From NCBI GenBank assembly GCA_017959195.1, contig JAGDBE010000179.1, positions 1 to 11,954 on the forward strand: DNA of 11,954 nucleotides, written 5' to 3'. Each line of letters opens with the position of its first letter. Position 1 is the first letter of the stretch. Below the pieces are notes generated by a model, which saw only the letters and a list, made by a program, of their open reading frames with translations, was not told the origin of the DNA and did no database searches. The position numbers were made by a program, and so were the translations under genes. This DNA is from Clostridia bacterium (lineage in GTDB: Bacteria; Bacillota; Clostridia; Oscillospirales; CAG-382). Below are positions 5,809 to 11,552 of this stretch, piece after piece.

Positions 5809-6720
5809 TTATCTGCAGCGCTGATTCCGACAGCTTTGAGCCGTTGAAGCCGTGGTGCTTCCGAGAACGTCCGAGGGGTTGCACACGTCGGACGCACCCG
5901 CAATGTTGTTTGATAAAGCTCCTCCCACCGTCGGCGGATAGAATTCGCACGTCGGGAAGCTCATGTTGTTGAATACCGAGCAGGGATCCGTTTCGGAAAG
6001 AACGTTGCTTGTCTTGTCGGGTATGCAATAATCCGCCGCGTTTATCAGTAAGGATACGGGACGCTGCATTCTTATCATTGAAAATACTCCGAGCGACACG
6101 TACAGACACTTCAAGCCGAATTCTTCCGTCGGGAATACTCCGCACGCGGTGCAAACGCTTTCGGGTATCTGTTCGGGCGAGCAGCAGCAAAGTCCGAATC
6201 TGCACGTTCTGTCAACGAGTTTTATCGCAAGGCAGATAGGCGTTGCGACTTCGAGAACGACTTTCGGCAGATTGGTGCTGTATTTGACGGACGGTGTTCC
6301 GGGAAGATTGTTGTTGCAGAAATCGGAAGTAAATATTCCCACGTTTCCTTCGCTTCCGAACATCACTATCTGCTTGTCATATACTGCAATTCCGCAGAAT
6401 TCCTGACTCTGTGAATAAGGAATGGTTGCTTCAAAGCATATTCTGAAATAAAAACGAATATCTACGGCAAAGTATCCCCTGTTGAATGCGACATCGCTTA
6501 CCGCTATGTTCGCCCAGATAACGTCTGCGCACTTGCTTCTTATGCTCGTTGCGTGGTCTATTGCAGACTGGCCGTTCTGGTCCAAGAATACTCTCAAATC
6601 TTCTATGCAATCCTTATCTCTTGCGGAGTCATATATTTTCTCGACGTTTATACAAGTCGATTTATCTGCGGCGGCACGGACATCTCCGATGCCAAAACAG
6701 CAATTATTTTTTTCAGCCAT
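5809..6720 (-). CDS. Cysteine-rich protein of unknown function, possible spore-layer protein
   Basis: I do not recognise a characterised family. The 303-aa product has 22 cysteines (about 7%), including a CC pair at 7-8 and a CCC run at 178-180 followed by C190 and C193. There is no signal peptide or membrane segment, so it should be cytoplasmic. The N-terminal part contains an ordered-looking region (CINVEKIYDSARDKDCIEDL, then hydrophobic and aromatic strands such as FAVDIRFYFRICFE). The C-terminal 70 residues are rich in Ser, Asn, Pro and Cys and look disordered. The start is supported by AGGAGGT nine bases before the ATG. It is a single-gene unit with a terminator after it. Upstream is a sequence matching a sigma-K promoter, which, together with the cysteine content, suggests a disulfide-cross-linked coat or crust component made in the mother cell. 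That role is inferred; a metal-binding protein is the main alternative. Confidence 0.8.
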   Translation of the reverse strand: MAEKNNCCFGIGDVRAAADKSTCINVEKIYDSARDKDCIEDLRVFLDQNGQSAIDHATSIRSKCADVIWANIAVSDVAFNRGYFAVDIRFYFRICFEATIPYSQSQEFCGIAVYDKQIVMFGSEGNVGIFTSDFCNNNLPGTPSVKYSTNLPKVVLEVATPICLAIKLVDRTCRFGLCCCSPEQIPESVCTACGVFPTEEFGLKCLYVSLGVFSMIRMQRPVSLLINAADYCIPDKTSNVLSETDPCSVFNNMSFPTCEFYPPTVGGALSNNIAGASDVCNPSDVLGSTTASTAQSCRNQRCR

Positions 6721-6772
6721 TTGACAAACCTCCTATTTATATAAAAGCAAATCAATATCTTTGCTTTTGTTA

Positions 6773-6801
6773 TATAGTATGCGTAAACACAAAATCTTGT
6801 G
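6773..6801 (-). promoter_or_regulatory. Candidate sigma-K (late mother-cell) promoter
   Basis: On the minus strand CACA (6798-6801) and CATACTATA (6773-6781) are 16 bases apart. They match the sigma-K consensus, mACm and CATAnnnTA, at every specified base. CATACTAT also matches seven of eight bases of the sigma-E -10 element. No good sigma-A pair is present. Transcription would start near 6766, about 45 bases before the cysteine-rich gene's ATG. The sigma-K -35 element is short, so chance occurrence is possible. Confidence 0.5.
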
Positions 6802-6802
6802 T
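6787..6802. repeat. Small inverted repeat within the candidate sporulation promoter
   Basis: ACACAA (6787-6792) and TTGTGT (6797-6802) form a 6-bp perfect palindrome with 4 bases between the arms. It lies across the -35 element and spacer of the candidate promoter. It could be an operator for a regulator of the cysteine-rich gene, or chance; no neighbouring regulator gene is visible. Confidence 0.35.
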
Positions 6803-6831
6803 AGTAGCAAAGGAGGTTTATTATAATACGG

Positions 6832-6858
6832 AAAGACCGCCGGGAACCGGCGGTCTTT
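6832..6858. terminator. Terminator of the STAS-to-SLH operon
   Basis: A 12-bp perfect stem (AAAGACCGCCGG at 6832-6843, CCGGCGGTCTTT at 6847-6858) with a 3-base GAA loop begins three bases after the stop of the SGNH/SLH gene. The minus-strand T-tail is short (CTTTCC), while the plus-strand tail TTTTATTTA is better, so leftward termination may be incomplete. Confidence 0.85.
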
Positions 6859-6861
6859 TAT

Positions 6862-8439
6862 TTATCCGATATAATCAATAAGCCTGTTTATCACAACCGC
6901 GGCTTCCGCGCGGCTTAAAAACGAATCGGGATTGAATTTCCCGTCTTCCGCTCCCGAAATAAGCCCCGCGCTTTCAAGAAAACTTACCGCTTCTTTTGCA
7001 TAATCCGAAATATTATCAAAATCGGCAAAGGCGCTTTCCTCTTCGGTAACAGATGCGGGATTGTTGTCCTTTAACGCGCGGTAAATCATAACCGCCATAT
7101 CCTGCCGCAGTATGTTTTCACCGATTCCGAAAAGATTTTCGCTTATGCCGGTAACTATTTTTCTGCTAAACATAACAGATACGTACGGGAAATACCACTC
7201 GTCGGCGTTTACGTCTTCAAAATCGGGTTTTAAACCGCTTTCTCCCTCAATTTTCGCGGCATTTACGAGCATTTTTACGAATTCTTCCCTCGTTACCGGC
7301 GCCGACGGGTCGAAAACCGCGTTTCCTTTGCCCGAAATAACGCCTTTTTCATATAGCCTTTCAACCGCGTCGTTTGCCCACGCGTATCTTCCCATGTCGC
7401 AAAAAGAGCTGTAAACCGTCTTCTCGTCTGCGGTCAGATATTTGTTCAGCTGCTTGAACATTTCGCTCGCAATTCTCTCCATGCCTAAGTCTCCGGGATG
7501 AGTCTGCACGCCCGACGACCACTCGGGATGGTCAAGCGCCTGGTTTTCGGGAGTAAAAAGCGGTGCAAGGTCCGCGACCGGAATATCAAGTTTCTTCGCC
7601 GTGTTTTTCGTTCCGCTTATTTTGGCGCTGCCGCCCCAGAAAGGCGTAGTAACCAAGACTATTACTCCCGGCGAGCCGTCTTTTATGTTGTTTACAAACT
7701 GCGTAAGCGCATTTTCGTAAACCTTTTCGTTGGTGCAGTTCGAATTTTCGCCGAACTGTACCGTAACGACGTCCGGCTTTACTCTTTCCGATTCTCTGAA
7801 AAGCCCGTAAAACGAATAAGACAGGTCCTCGTCCTCCTCATACCCCGACGTTCCGTATTCAAAACCGCCGGTGGACTGGCCGATATACCATATTACGCTG
7901 CCTTTTCCGTATTTTTCTTCGAGATAATATATGAGTCTGTGGACGTAGTCTTTGTCCGCCGCCGTTGCGGCCATGCCCCAGTTGCCCTGCCAGCCGAGAT
8001 TCTCGTTCGGTGCGTGCCTTAAAATCGAATTTCCGTACGTCGTGAGTTTTATCGTCCTTGACGCATACCTCTCGGACTGACCGGATATTTTAATTGTGCA
8101 TTCCGGCTCGTATGTTTCTCCGTCATAGGTAAGATATGCGGTAACTTTGATTTCACCGTCTATTTTTCCCGTAAGTTTGAGACTTTTGTCATCTTGAACC
8201 TCGGGAAACGCGTTTACCGAGTCAACGGCCCACCTGACGTCTTCAAAATCCGACTTTTCCGTACCGTTTTCCGTCTTTATATACGGCGTTAAAACGGCAG
8301 CGCCCTCGTCTTCGGTAATTTCATACCTGTCGGCATGTATGCCGATTTCGTATTTTTCGGCATAAGCACTCATTTGCGCCGTAAGCATAATAAAAACGAG
8401 TAAAGTGAATGCAAATCTGATTATTCTTTCAAACCGCAT
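6862..8439 (-). CDS. Secreted SGNH/GDSL-type hydrolase with three C-terminal SLH repeats
   Basis: This 525-aa surface protein starts with a signal peptide (basic MRFERIIRFA, hydrophobic core, likely cut after AYA at residue 27). Residues about 28-120 look like an Ig-like beta domain. The SGNH hydrolase domain spans about 128-335: block I is GNSIL with nucleophile S138; block III is FGENSN (G230, N232); block V is THPGDLGM with H314. The usual aspartate three residues before that histidine is replaced by V311, so a Ser-His dyad or another acid is expected. Three SLH repeats follow (about 345-395, 405-457 and 468-525), which anchor proteins to pyruvylated secondary cell-wall polymer. The substrate is unknown; such enzymes often de-acetylate polysaccharides. 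The ATG lies 11 bases after the PHP gene stop, with AAGGA overlapping that stop, so it is the last gene of the STAS operon. Confidence 0.85.
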   Translation of the reverse strand: MRFERIIRFAFTLLVFIMLTAQMSAYAEKYEIGIHADRYEITEDEGAAVLTPYIKTENGTEKSDFEDVRWAVDSVNAFPEVQDDKSLKLTGKIDGEIKVTAYLTYDGETYEPECTIKISGQSERYASRTIKLTTYGNSILRHAPNENLGWQGNWGMAATAADKDYVHRLIYYLEEKYGKGSVIWYIGQSTGGFEYGTSGYEEDEDLSYSFYGLFRESERVKPDVVTVQFGENSNCTNEKVYENALTQFVNNIKDGSPGVIVLVTTPFWGGSAKISGTKNTAKKLDIPVADLAPLFTPENQALDHPEWSSGVQTHPGDLGMERIASEMFKQLNKYLTADEKTVYSSFCDMGRYAWANDAVERLYEKGVISGKGNAVFDPSAPVTREEFVKMLVNAAKIEGESGLKPDFEDVNADEWYFPYVSVMFSRKIVTGISENLFGIGENILRQDMAVMIYRALKDNNPASVTEEESAFADFDNISDYAKEAVSFLESAGLISGAEDGKFNPDSFLSRAEAAVVINRLIDYIG

Positions 8440-8450
8440 AAAATCCGTCC

Positions 8451-9317
8451 TTACTTTTTCTCAAAAAGCTCAATAAAACGGCGAAGCCGTTCGGGGATTT
8501 CTTTTTGCGCGTCAAGGCCGTTGTCTCCGAGTTTTATCAGCTTGTTTTCGCCGTGATAATCGCTTCCGGCGGTAACGTACAGATCGTATTTTTCCGCAAG
8601 CAAAAGCGCTTCCGACGTCAGTTTAACGGTGAAGCCCGAATAAAACGCCTCGATACCGCAAAGGCCGTATTCCTTAAGCTTTAGGATGCGTTTTTCCATA
8701 TCTTCGCCCAGAATAAGCTCGTCTCCGCTGCCGAAAAACGGGTGCGCCAGCACCGCTTTTCCGCCTCCGCCGATTATCCCGGATATCGCCTCTTCGGGTT
8801 TAACGTATTCGTCTTCAAAATGTTTTTTGTTTATGAATTCGGTTATTGCCTGCTCTTTCGACTCCGCGTATCCGTATTTTACCATAAGGTTTCCAATATG
8901 CGGCTTTCCGGGGTTGTCGAGCCGCATGAGTTTTGAAATCTCCTCTTGCGGAAATTCAAAGCCGAACTGCGATTTCAGAAAGTCGAGCCTGGATACAACC
9001 TTTTTCATGCGAAGCTCGTGGCTGTGCTCCACAACCTTTCCGATCGATTCGCTTTCGGGGTCGAATCCGTAGCCGAGAACGTGGTATTTTCCTTCCCCGT
9101 CCTTACAGGAGAACTCCGCTCCCGGTATGAAAAGAATTCCTTTTTCCTCCGCAATCGGCGCTATTATCCGGGACGCCTTCACGGCGTCGTGGTCGGTTAC
9201 GGAAAAAATATTGATTTTTTCCGAATACACCTTCTCTGCAATCTGCTCAGGGCTGTCCGTGCCGTCGGAGACGGTTGTATGCATATGTAAATCTATTTTG
9301 TAAAAACCGTCCGTCAT
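8451..9317 (-). CDS. PHP-domain phosphoesterase
   Basis: This 288-aa protein is a stand-alone PHP metal-dependent phosphoesterase, resembling the YciV/RNase AM (TrpH) group, which removes nucleotides from the 5' end of RNA or acts on 3',5'-bisphosphonucleotides. Metal-binding motifs are complete: HMHTTVSDG (H11, H13, D18), VTDHD (D42, H43), E68 in PGAEFS, H in LAHPFFG, and the C-terminal GSDYHG. There is no polymerase or histidinol-phosphatase context. ATG at 9317 is the start: AAGGAGG (9327-9333) lies nine bases upstream. An in-frame ATG at 9326 directly abuts that site and is unusable. The ribosome binding site begins at the stop of the three-domain kinase gene, so the genes are coupled. 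Its exact substrate, and why it sits in a signalling operon, are not evident. Confidence 0.87.
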   Translation of the reverse strand: MTDGFYKIDLHMHTTVSDGTDSPEQIAEKVYSEKINIFSVTDHDAVKASRIIAPIAEEKGILFIPGAEFSCKDGEGKYHVLGYGFDPESESIGKVVEHSHELRMKKVVSRLDFLKSQFGFEFPQEEISKLMRLDNPGKPHIGNLMVKYGYAESKEQAITEFINKKHFEDEYVKPEEAISGIIGGGGKAVLAHPFFGSGDELILGEDMEKRILKLKEYGLCGIEAFYSGFTVKLTSEALLLAEKYDLYVTAGSDYHGENKLIKLGDNGLDAQKEIPERLRRFIELFEKK

Positions 9318-9326
9318 ACGGCGCAT

Positions 9327-9333
9327 CCTCCTT
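9327..9333 (-). promoter_or_regulatory. Ribosome binding site setting the PHP gene start
   Basis: AAGGAGG on the minus strand is nine bases from the ATG at 9317 but zero bases from the in-frame ATG at 9326. Start at 9317 is therefore strongly preferred and removes three residues from the longest open frame. Confidence 0.85.
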
Positions 9334-10911
9334 TTAAAGAGTTTTTTTCAGAGTCAATATATTCTGACCGTCTTTGTATTCGTATTTCACGTCGTCCATC
9401 ATCTTTTTTGTCATAAAGATGCCGAGTCCGCCGATTTCGCGCTCTTCAGCCGAAAGCGTTATATCGGGATCCGTCTTTTCAAGCGGGTCGTAAGGAACTC
9501 CGTGGTCGATGAAGGTAATCGAAACCGCAAGCGGGTCGTTTGAAACTTCAATGCGCACGGTGGCCTTGCCTTTTTCGGGAGCGTAAGCATAACTTGCGAT
9601 GTTGATAAAGATTTCCTCAACCGCCACTCCGATTTGCATTGCCGCTTTGGGAGAACAGTCTTCCGCCTCGATTTTCTCCTCAACAAAGGCCTGTACTTCG
9701 GAAAGATTTTCGGGAGTAGCCTCTATGTCGAGTTCATTTGGTTCAAAGCAGAGCGTATCCGTCTTTTTTATGAGCCCGATAAGTTCTGCTTTCCAGAATT
9801 CGATATTTTTCTTTTCGAATTCCGAATCAAGTCCGCCGCGGCGGATTGAACGGCGTACAAGGCGGGTATATCCGAGTATCCTTGCCTTGTCCTCCACCTC
9901 GCGTATCTTGGTCTCGCAGTTTGTTCCGAGATAAGACGCAAGGGCCTTGTGCCAGAATGTGCTTCCCGTTTCAAAGTCAAAGCCCTGGAATGTCTTTATG
10001 TTTTCATGATTTGTTTCGGAAAAACCGATATAGGCGTTGTACATGCTCGCAAGTTCGAAAATGGGATTTCCGATTGCAAGCGTATCCATATCTATAAGTA
10101 AAACCTCGTCATCCTGCAGTTCCAGGTTTTTGGTGTGATAATCGCCGTGAATCATATGGTTGTCGAACGGTATTTTTTCAACAAGAGAAACAAGCTTTTT
10201 TCCCTCTTCTTCCGGCAGATAATCTTTCACGAAATTTGCCCATGAGAGCGCCGTTTCCTTCATATCGGGAAGTTTTCCCTCCGGTACTTCGGTCGCGTGA
10301 ATCCTTTTAAGCATTTTCACGTATTCCTTTACGCACCAGTCCATCTTGTCGGGCTCCGTGGAAAGTATTTTCGAGAACGACCTTGCGTTAAGAAGCTCAA
10401 ATACAGAGCCGTAACTTTCGCCGACTTTAACTACGTCGTATGAAATCGCCGTCGGGATTCCGAGAATAAGCGCAAGGCGCGCCACTTCTCTTTCGTGCTG
10501 AATGTCGGCAAGCGCGTCGGCGTTGTTGTAAACCTTTACGACGTTGTCGCGGTCAATGCGGTAAATCGTGCCGTTTGCGCCTTGTCCTATTACCTCGCAG
10601 CCCTCGACGGTTATCACGCGGTATGCCTTTTCCACCGCCATCATCTCGGTAAAGCCGGTCATGTCGAGAATTTCGTAAACATCGGAATTCACGTTTACGA
10701 TTTTCATTTCCGGGAACGTTTTTTTGATACGCAGAATAACGCGAAGACCCGCACTTGAAATATAGGCAAGGTCGGAAGCGTCGATTTCCACGCATGCGCC
10801 TTCCTTACCGTCAAGTTTTTCAAAAACTTCTTTCTCAACCTGCGATGCGTTTCCGGAATCTATTCTTCCGGAAAAATTCAATTTAATAAGATTATTGTTT
10901 TCGTTCGTCAT
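9334..10911 (-). CDS. Three-domain protein: STAS, APH-like kinase and RsbW-like HATPase
   Basis: This 525-aa cytoplasmic protein joins three signalling domains. Residues about 5-95 are a STAS (anti-sigma factor antagonist) domain with the motif YISSAGLRV (S52, S53). Residues about 100-385 are a kinase of the aminoglycoside/choline phosphotransferase fold: glycine-rich loop GQGANG from 109, VVKVY with K126, the Brenner motif HGDYHTKN (H255, catalytic D257, N262) and the metal-binding D274 in LIDMD. Residues about 395-525 are a GHKL ATPase like RsbW/SpoIIAB: N-box EEIFIN (E433, N437), DHG (D469, G471) and a glycine-rich GGLGIFMTKK lid. All three active sites look complete. ATG at 10911 is preferred (GGACGG eight bases upstream); a TTG at 10950 would overlap the preceding gene. 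The HATPase should phosphorylate STAS domains, in its own chain or the free STAS protein made from the gene before it. The substrate of the middle kinase is unknown; it resembles no resistance enzyme closely. Confidence 0.88.
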   Translation of the reverse strand: MTNENNNLIKLNFSGRIDSGNASQVEKEVFEKLDGKEGACVEIDASDLAYISSAGLRVILRIKKTFPEMKIVNVNSDVYEILDMTGFTEMMAVEKAYRVITVEGCEVIGQGANGTIYRIDRDNVVKVYNNADALADIQHEREVARLALILGIPTAISYDVVKVGESYGSVFELLNARSFSKILSTEPDKMDWCVKEYVKMLKRIHATEVPEGKLPDMKETALSWANFVKDYLPEEEGKKLVSLVEKIPFDNHMIHGDYHTKNLELQDDEVLLIDMDTLAIGNPIFELASMYNAYIGFSETNHENIKTFQGFDFETGSTFWHKALASYLGTNCETKIREVEDKARILGYTRLVRRSIRRGGLDSEFEKKNIEFWKAELIGLIKKTDTLCFEPNELDIEATPENLSEVQAFVEEKIEAEDCSPKAAMQIGVAVEEIFINIASYAYAPEKGKATVRIEVSNDPLAVSITFIDHGVPYDPLEKTDPDITLSAEEREIGGLGIFMTKKMMDDVKYEYKDGQNILTLKKTL

Positions 10912-10942
10912 TTCTTTTTCCGTCCGTTTCTTAAAACTGCCT

Positions 10943-11242
10943 TTATTCAATGGTCAGAATATCGGCAAAGCCCGTTACCTCAAAGATTTCCTTTACCGTA
11001 TCGTTGAGGTTTCTGATTGTGATTCCGCCTTTGCCCGCCATCGCCTTTTGAGCAGACAAAAGGACGCGGAGCCCTGCGGAAGAAACGTATTCGAGGTTTG
11101 AAAAATCAAACACCAGCTCTTCCAGCCCGCCAAGCGAGTTTTTGATTTCCTGTTCAAGCTCCGGCGCGGTAACGGTATCAAGCCGTCCTTCAAGCGCAAA
11201 AGCAGCCTTTCCGTTTTCGATGTTCTTTTTGATTTTCAGCAT
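10943..11242 (-). CDS. STAS-domain anti-sigma factor antagonist-like protein
   Basis: This 99-aa protein is a single STAS domain like SpoIIAA and RsbV, which release a sigma factor or other target by binding a partner kinase in the unphosphorylated state. It shows the family's GRLDTVTAPELEQEI strand-helix pattern and the switch motif YVSSAGLRVLLSAQK. As in the STAS domain of the next gene, the residue aligning with the phosphorylated serine of SpoIIAA is alanine when the glycine is used as anchor, so one of the two preceding serines would have to be the acceptor. The start is supported by AGGGGAT before the ATG. It is the first gene of the operon, 31 bases before the three-domain kinase gene. 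The pairing suggests a substrate or binding partner of that protein's HATPase; no sigma factor or PP2C gene is adjacent. Confidence 0.9.
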   Translation of the reverse strand: MLKIKKNIENGKAAFALEGRLDTVTAPELEQEIKNSLGGLEELVFDFSNLEYVSSAGLRVLLSAQKAMAGKGGITIRNLNDTVKEIFEVTGFADILTIE

Positions 11243-11359
11243 AATTCTATATCCCCTGTTTAAAAATTTAGTGTAAAAAGCGTTTCAGACAAAGCGGAAA
11301 ATGAGTTCAAAACAGTTGTATCAAACTTTTCACATAAGTCCCCATTGTAAGAAACCGCC
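11243..11359 (-). other. Long untranslated leader of the STAS operon
   Basis: About 117 bases separate the predicted transcription start from the first ATG. The stretch is AT-rich, without an intrinsic terminator, a convincing small open frame or a riboswitch class that I recognise. The larger gap from 11243 to 11552 holds only this leader, the promoter at 11366-11394 and the terminator at 11489-11537. Confidence 0.6.
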
Positions 11360-11365
11360 AAATAT

Positions 11366-11394
11366 ATTATATATTAATTTCAGCGTATTTTCAA
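11366..11394 (-). promoter_or_regulatory. Sigma-A promoter of the STAS-to-SLH operon
   Basis: On the minus strand TTGAAA (11389-11394) and a perfect TATAAT (11366-11371) are separated by 17 bases. The surrounding sequence is very AT-rich. The start point would be near 11359. No other good promoter is seen before the four genes that end at 6862, so this one probably drives them all. Confidence 0.85.
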
Positions 11395-11481
11395 TAGTTT
11401 TTTCATACGATTTGCCAAAAAAGCCTTGAAAAATTACCGTTTTTTCATTTTTATACCCGTAAACGCCCCATTTGTAAGCGA

Positions 11482-11537
11482 AAAAAGTCCGCCGCGGCAG
11501 ACGGAAACGGTTTCTCCACTCTGTTTTGCCGCGGCGG
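11482..11537 (-). terminator. Terminator of the right-edge SLH gene
   Basis: An 11-bp GC-rich stem (CCGCCGCGGCA at 11489-11499, TGCCGCGGCGG at 11527-11537) encloses a 27-base loop that can itself pair GAAAC with GTTTC. The minus-strand tail is ACTTTTTTCG, a good T-tract. It begins 15 bases after the stop of the SLH gene and separates it from the STAS operon promoter. Confidence 0.9.
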
Positions 11538-11552
11538 GTGTTTTTATTTAAA

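Noticed and set aside
6805..6830. AAAGGAGGT on the plus strand as a ribosome binding site for a small rightward gene
   Set aside because: No ATG, GTG or TTG follows at suitable spacing, and a terminator hairpin starts 13 bases later; its complementarity to the other ribosome binding site is the more interesting reading.
7498..8022. 174-codon open frame on the plus strand
   Set aside because: It lies wholly antisense to the SGNH/SLH gene, has no ribosome binding site, and its composition (many Arg and aromatic residues) is that of a shadow frame.
9318..9326. ATG at 9326 as start of the PHP gene
   Set aside because: It directly abuts AAGGAGG with no spacer; the in-frame ATG at 9317 has a nine-base spacer.
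9334..10911. Antibiotic resistance phosphotransferase
   Set aside because: The middle domain has the aminoglycoside phosphotransferase fold signature, but its fusion to STAS and anti-sigma kinase domains points to signalling, and no resistance subfamily signature is seen.
10912..10950. TTG at 10950 as start of the three-domain kinase gene
   Set aside because: It would overlap the previous gene and add a basic, non-conserved stretch before the STAS fold; ATG at 10911 has a reasonable ribosome binding site.
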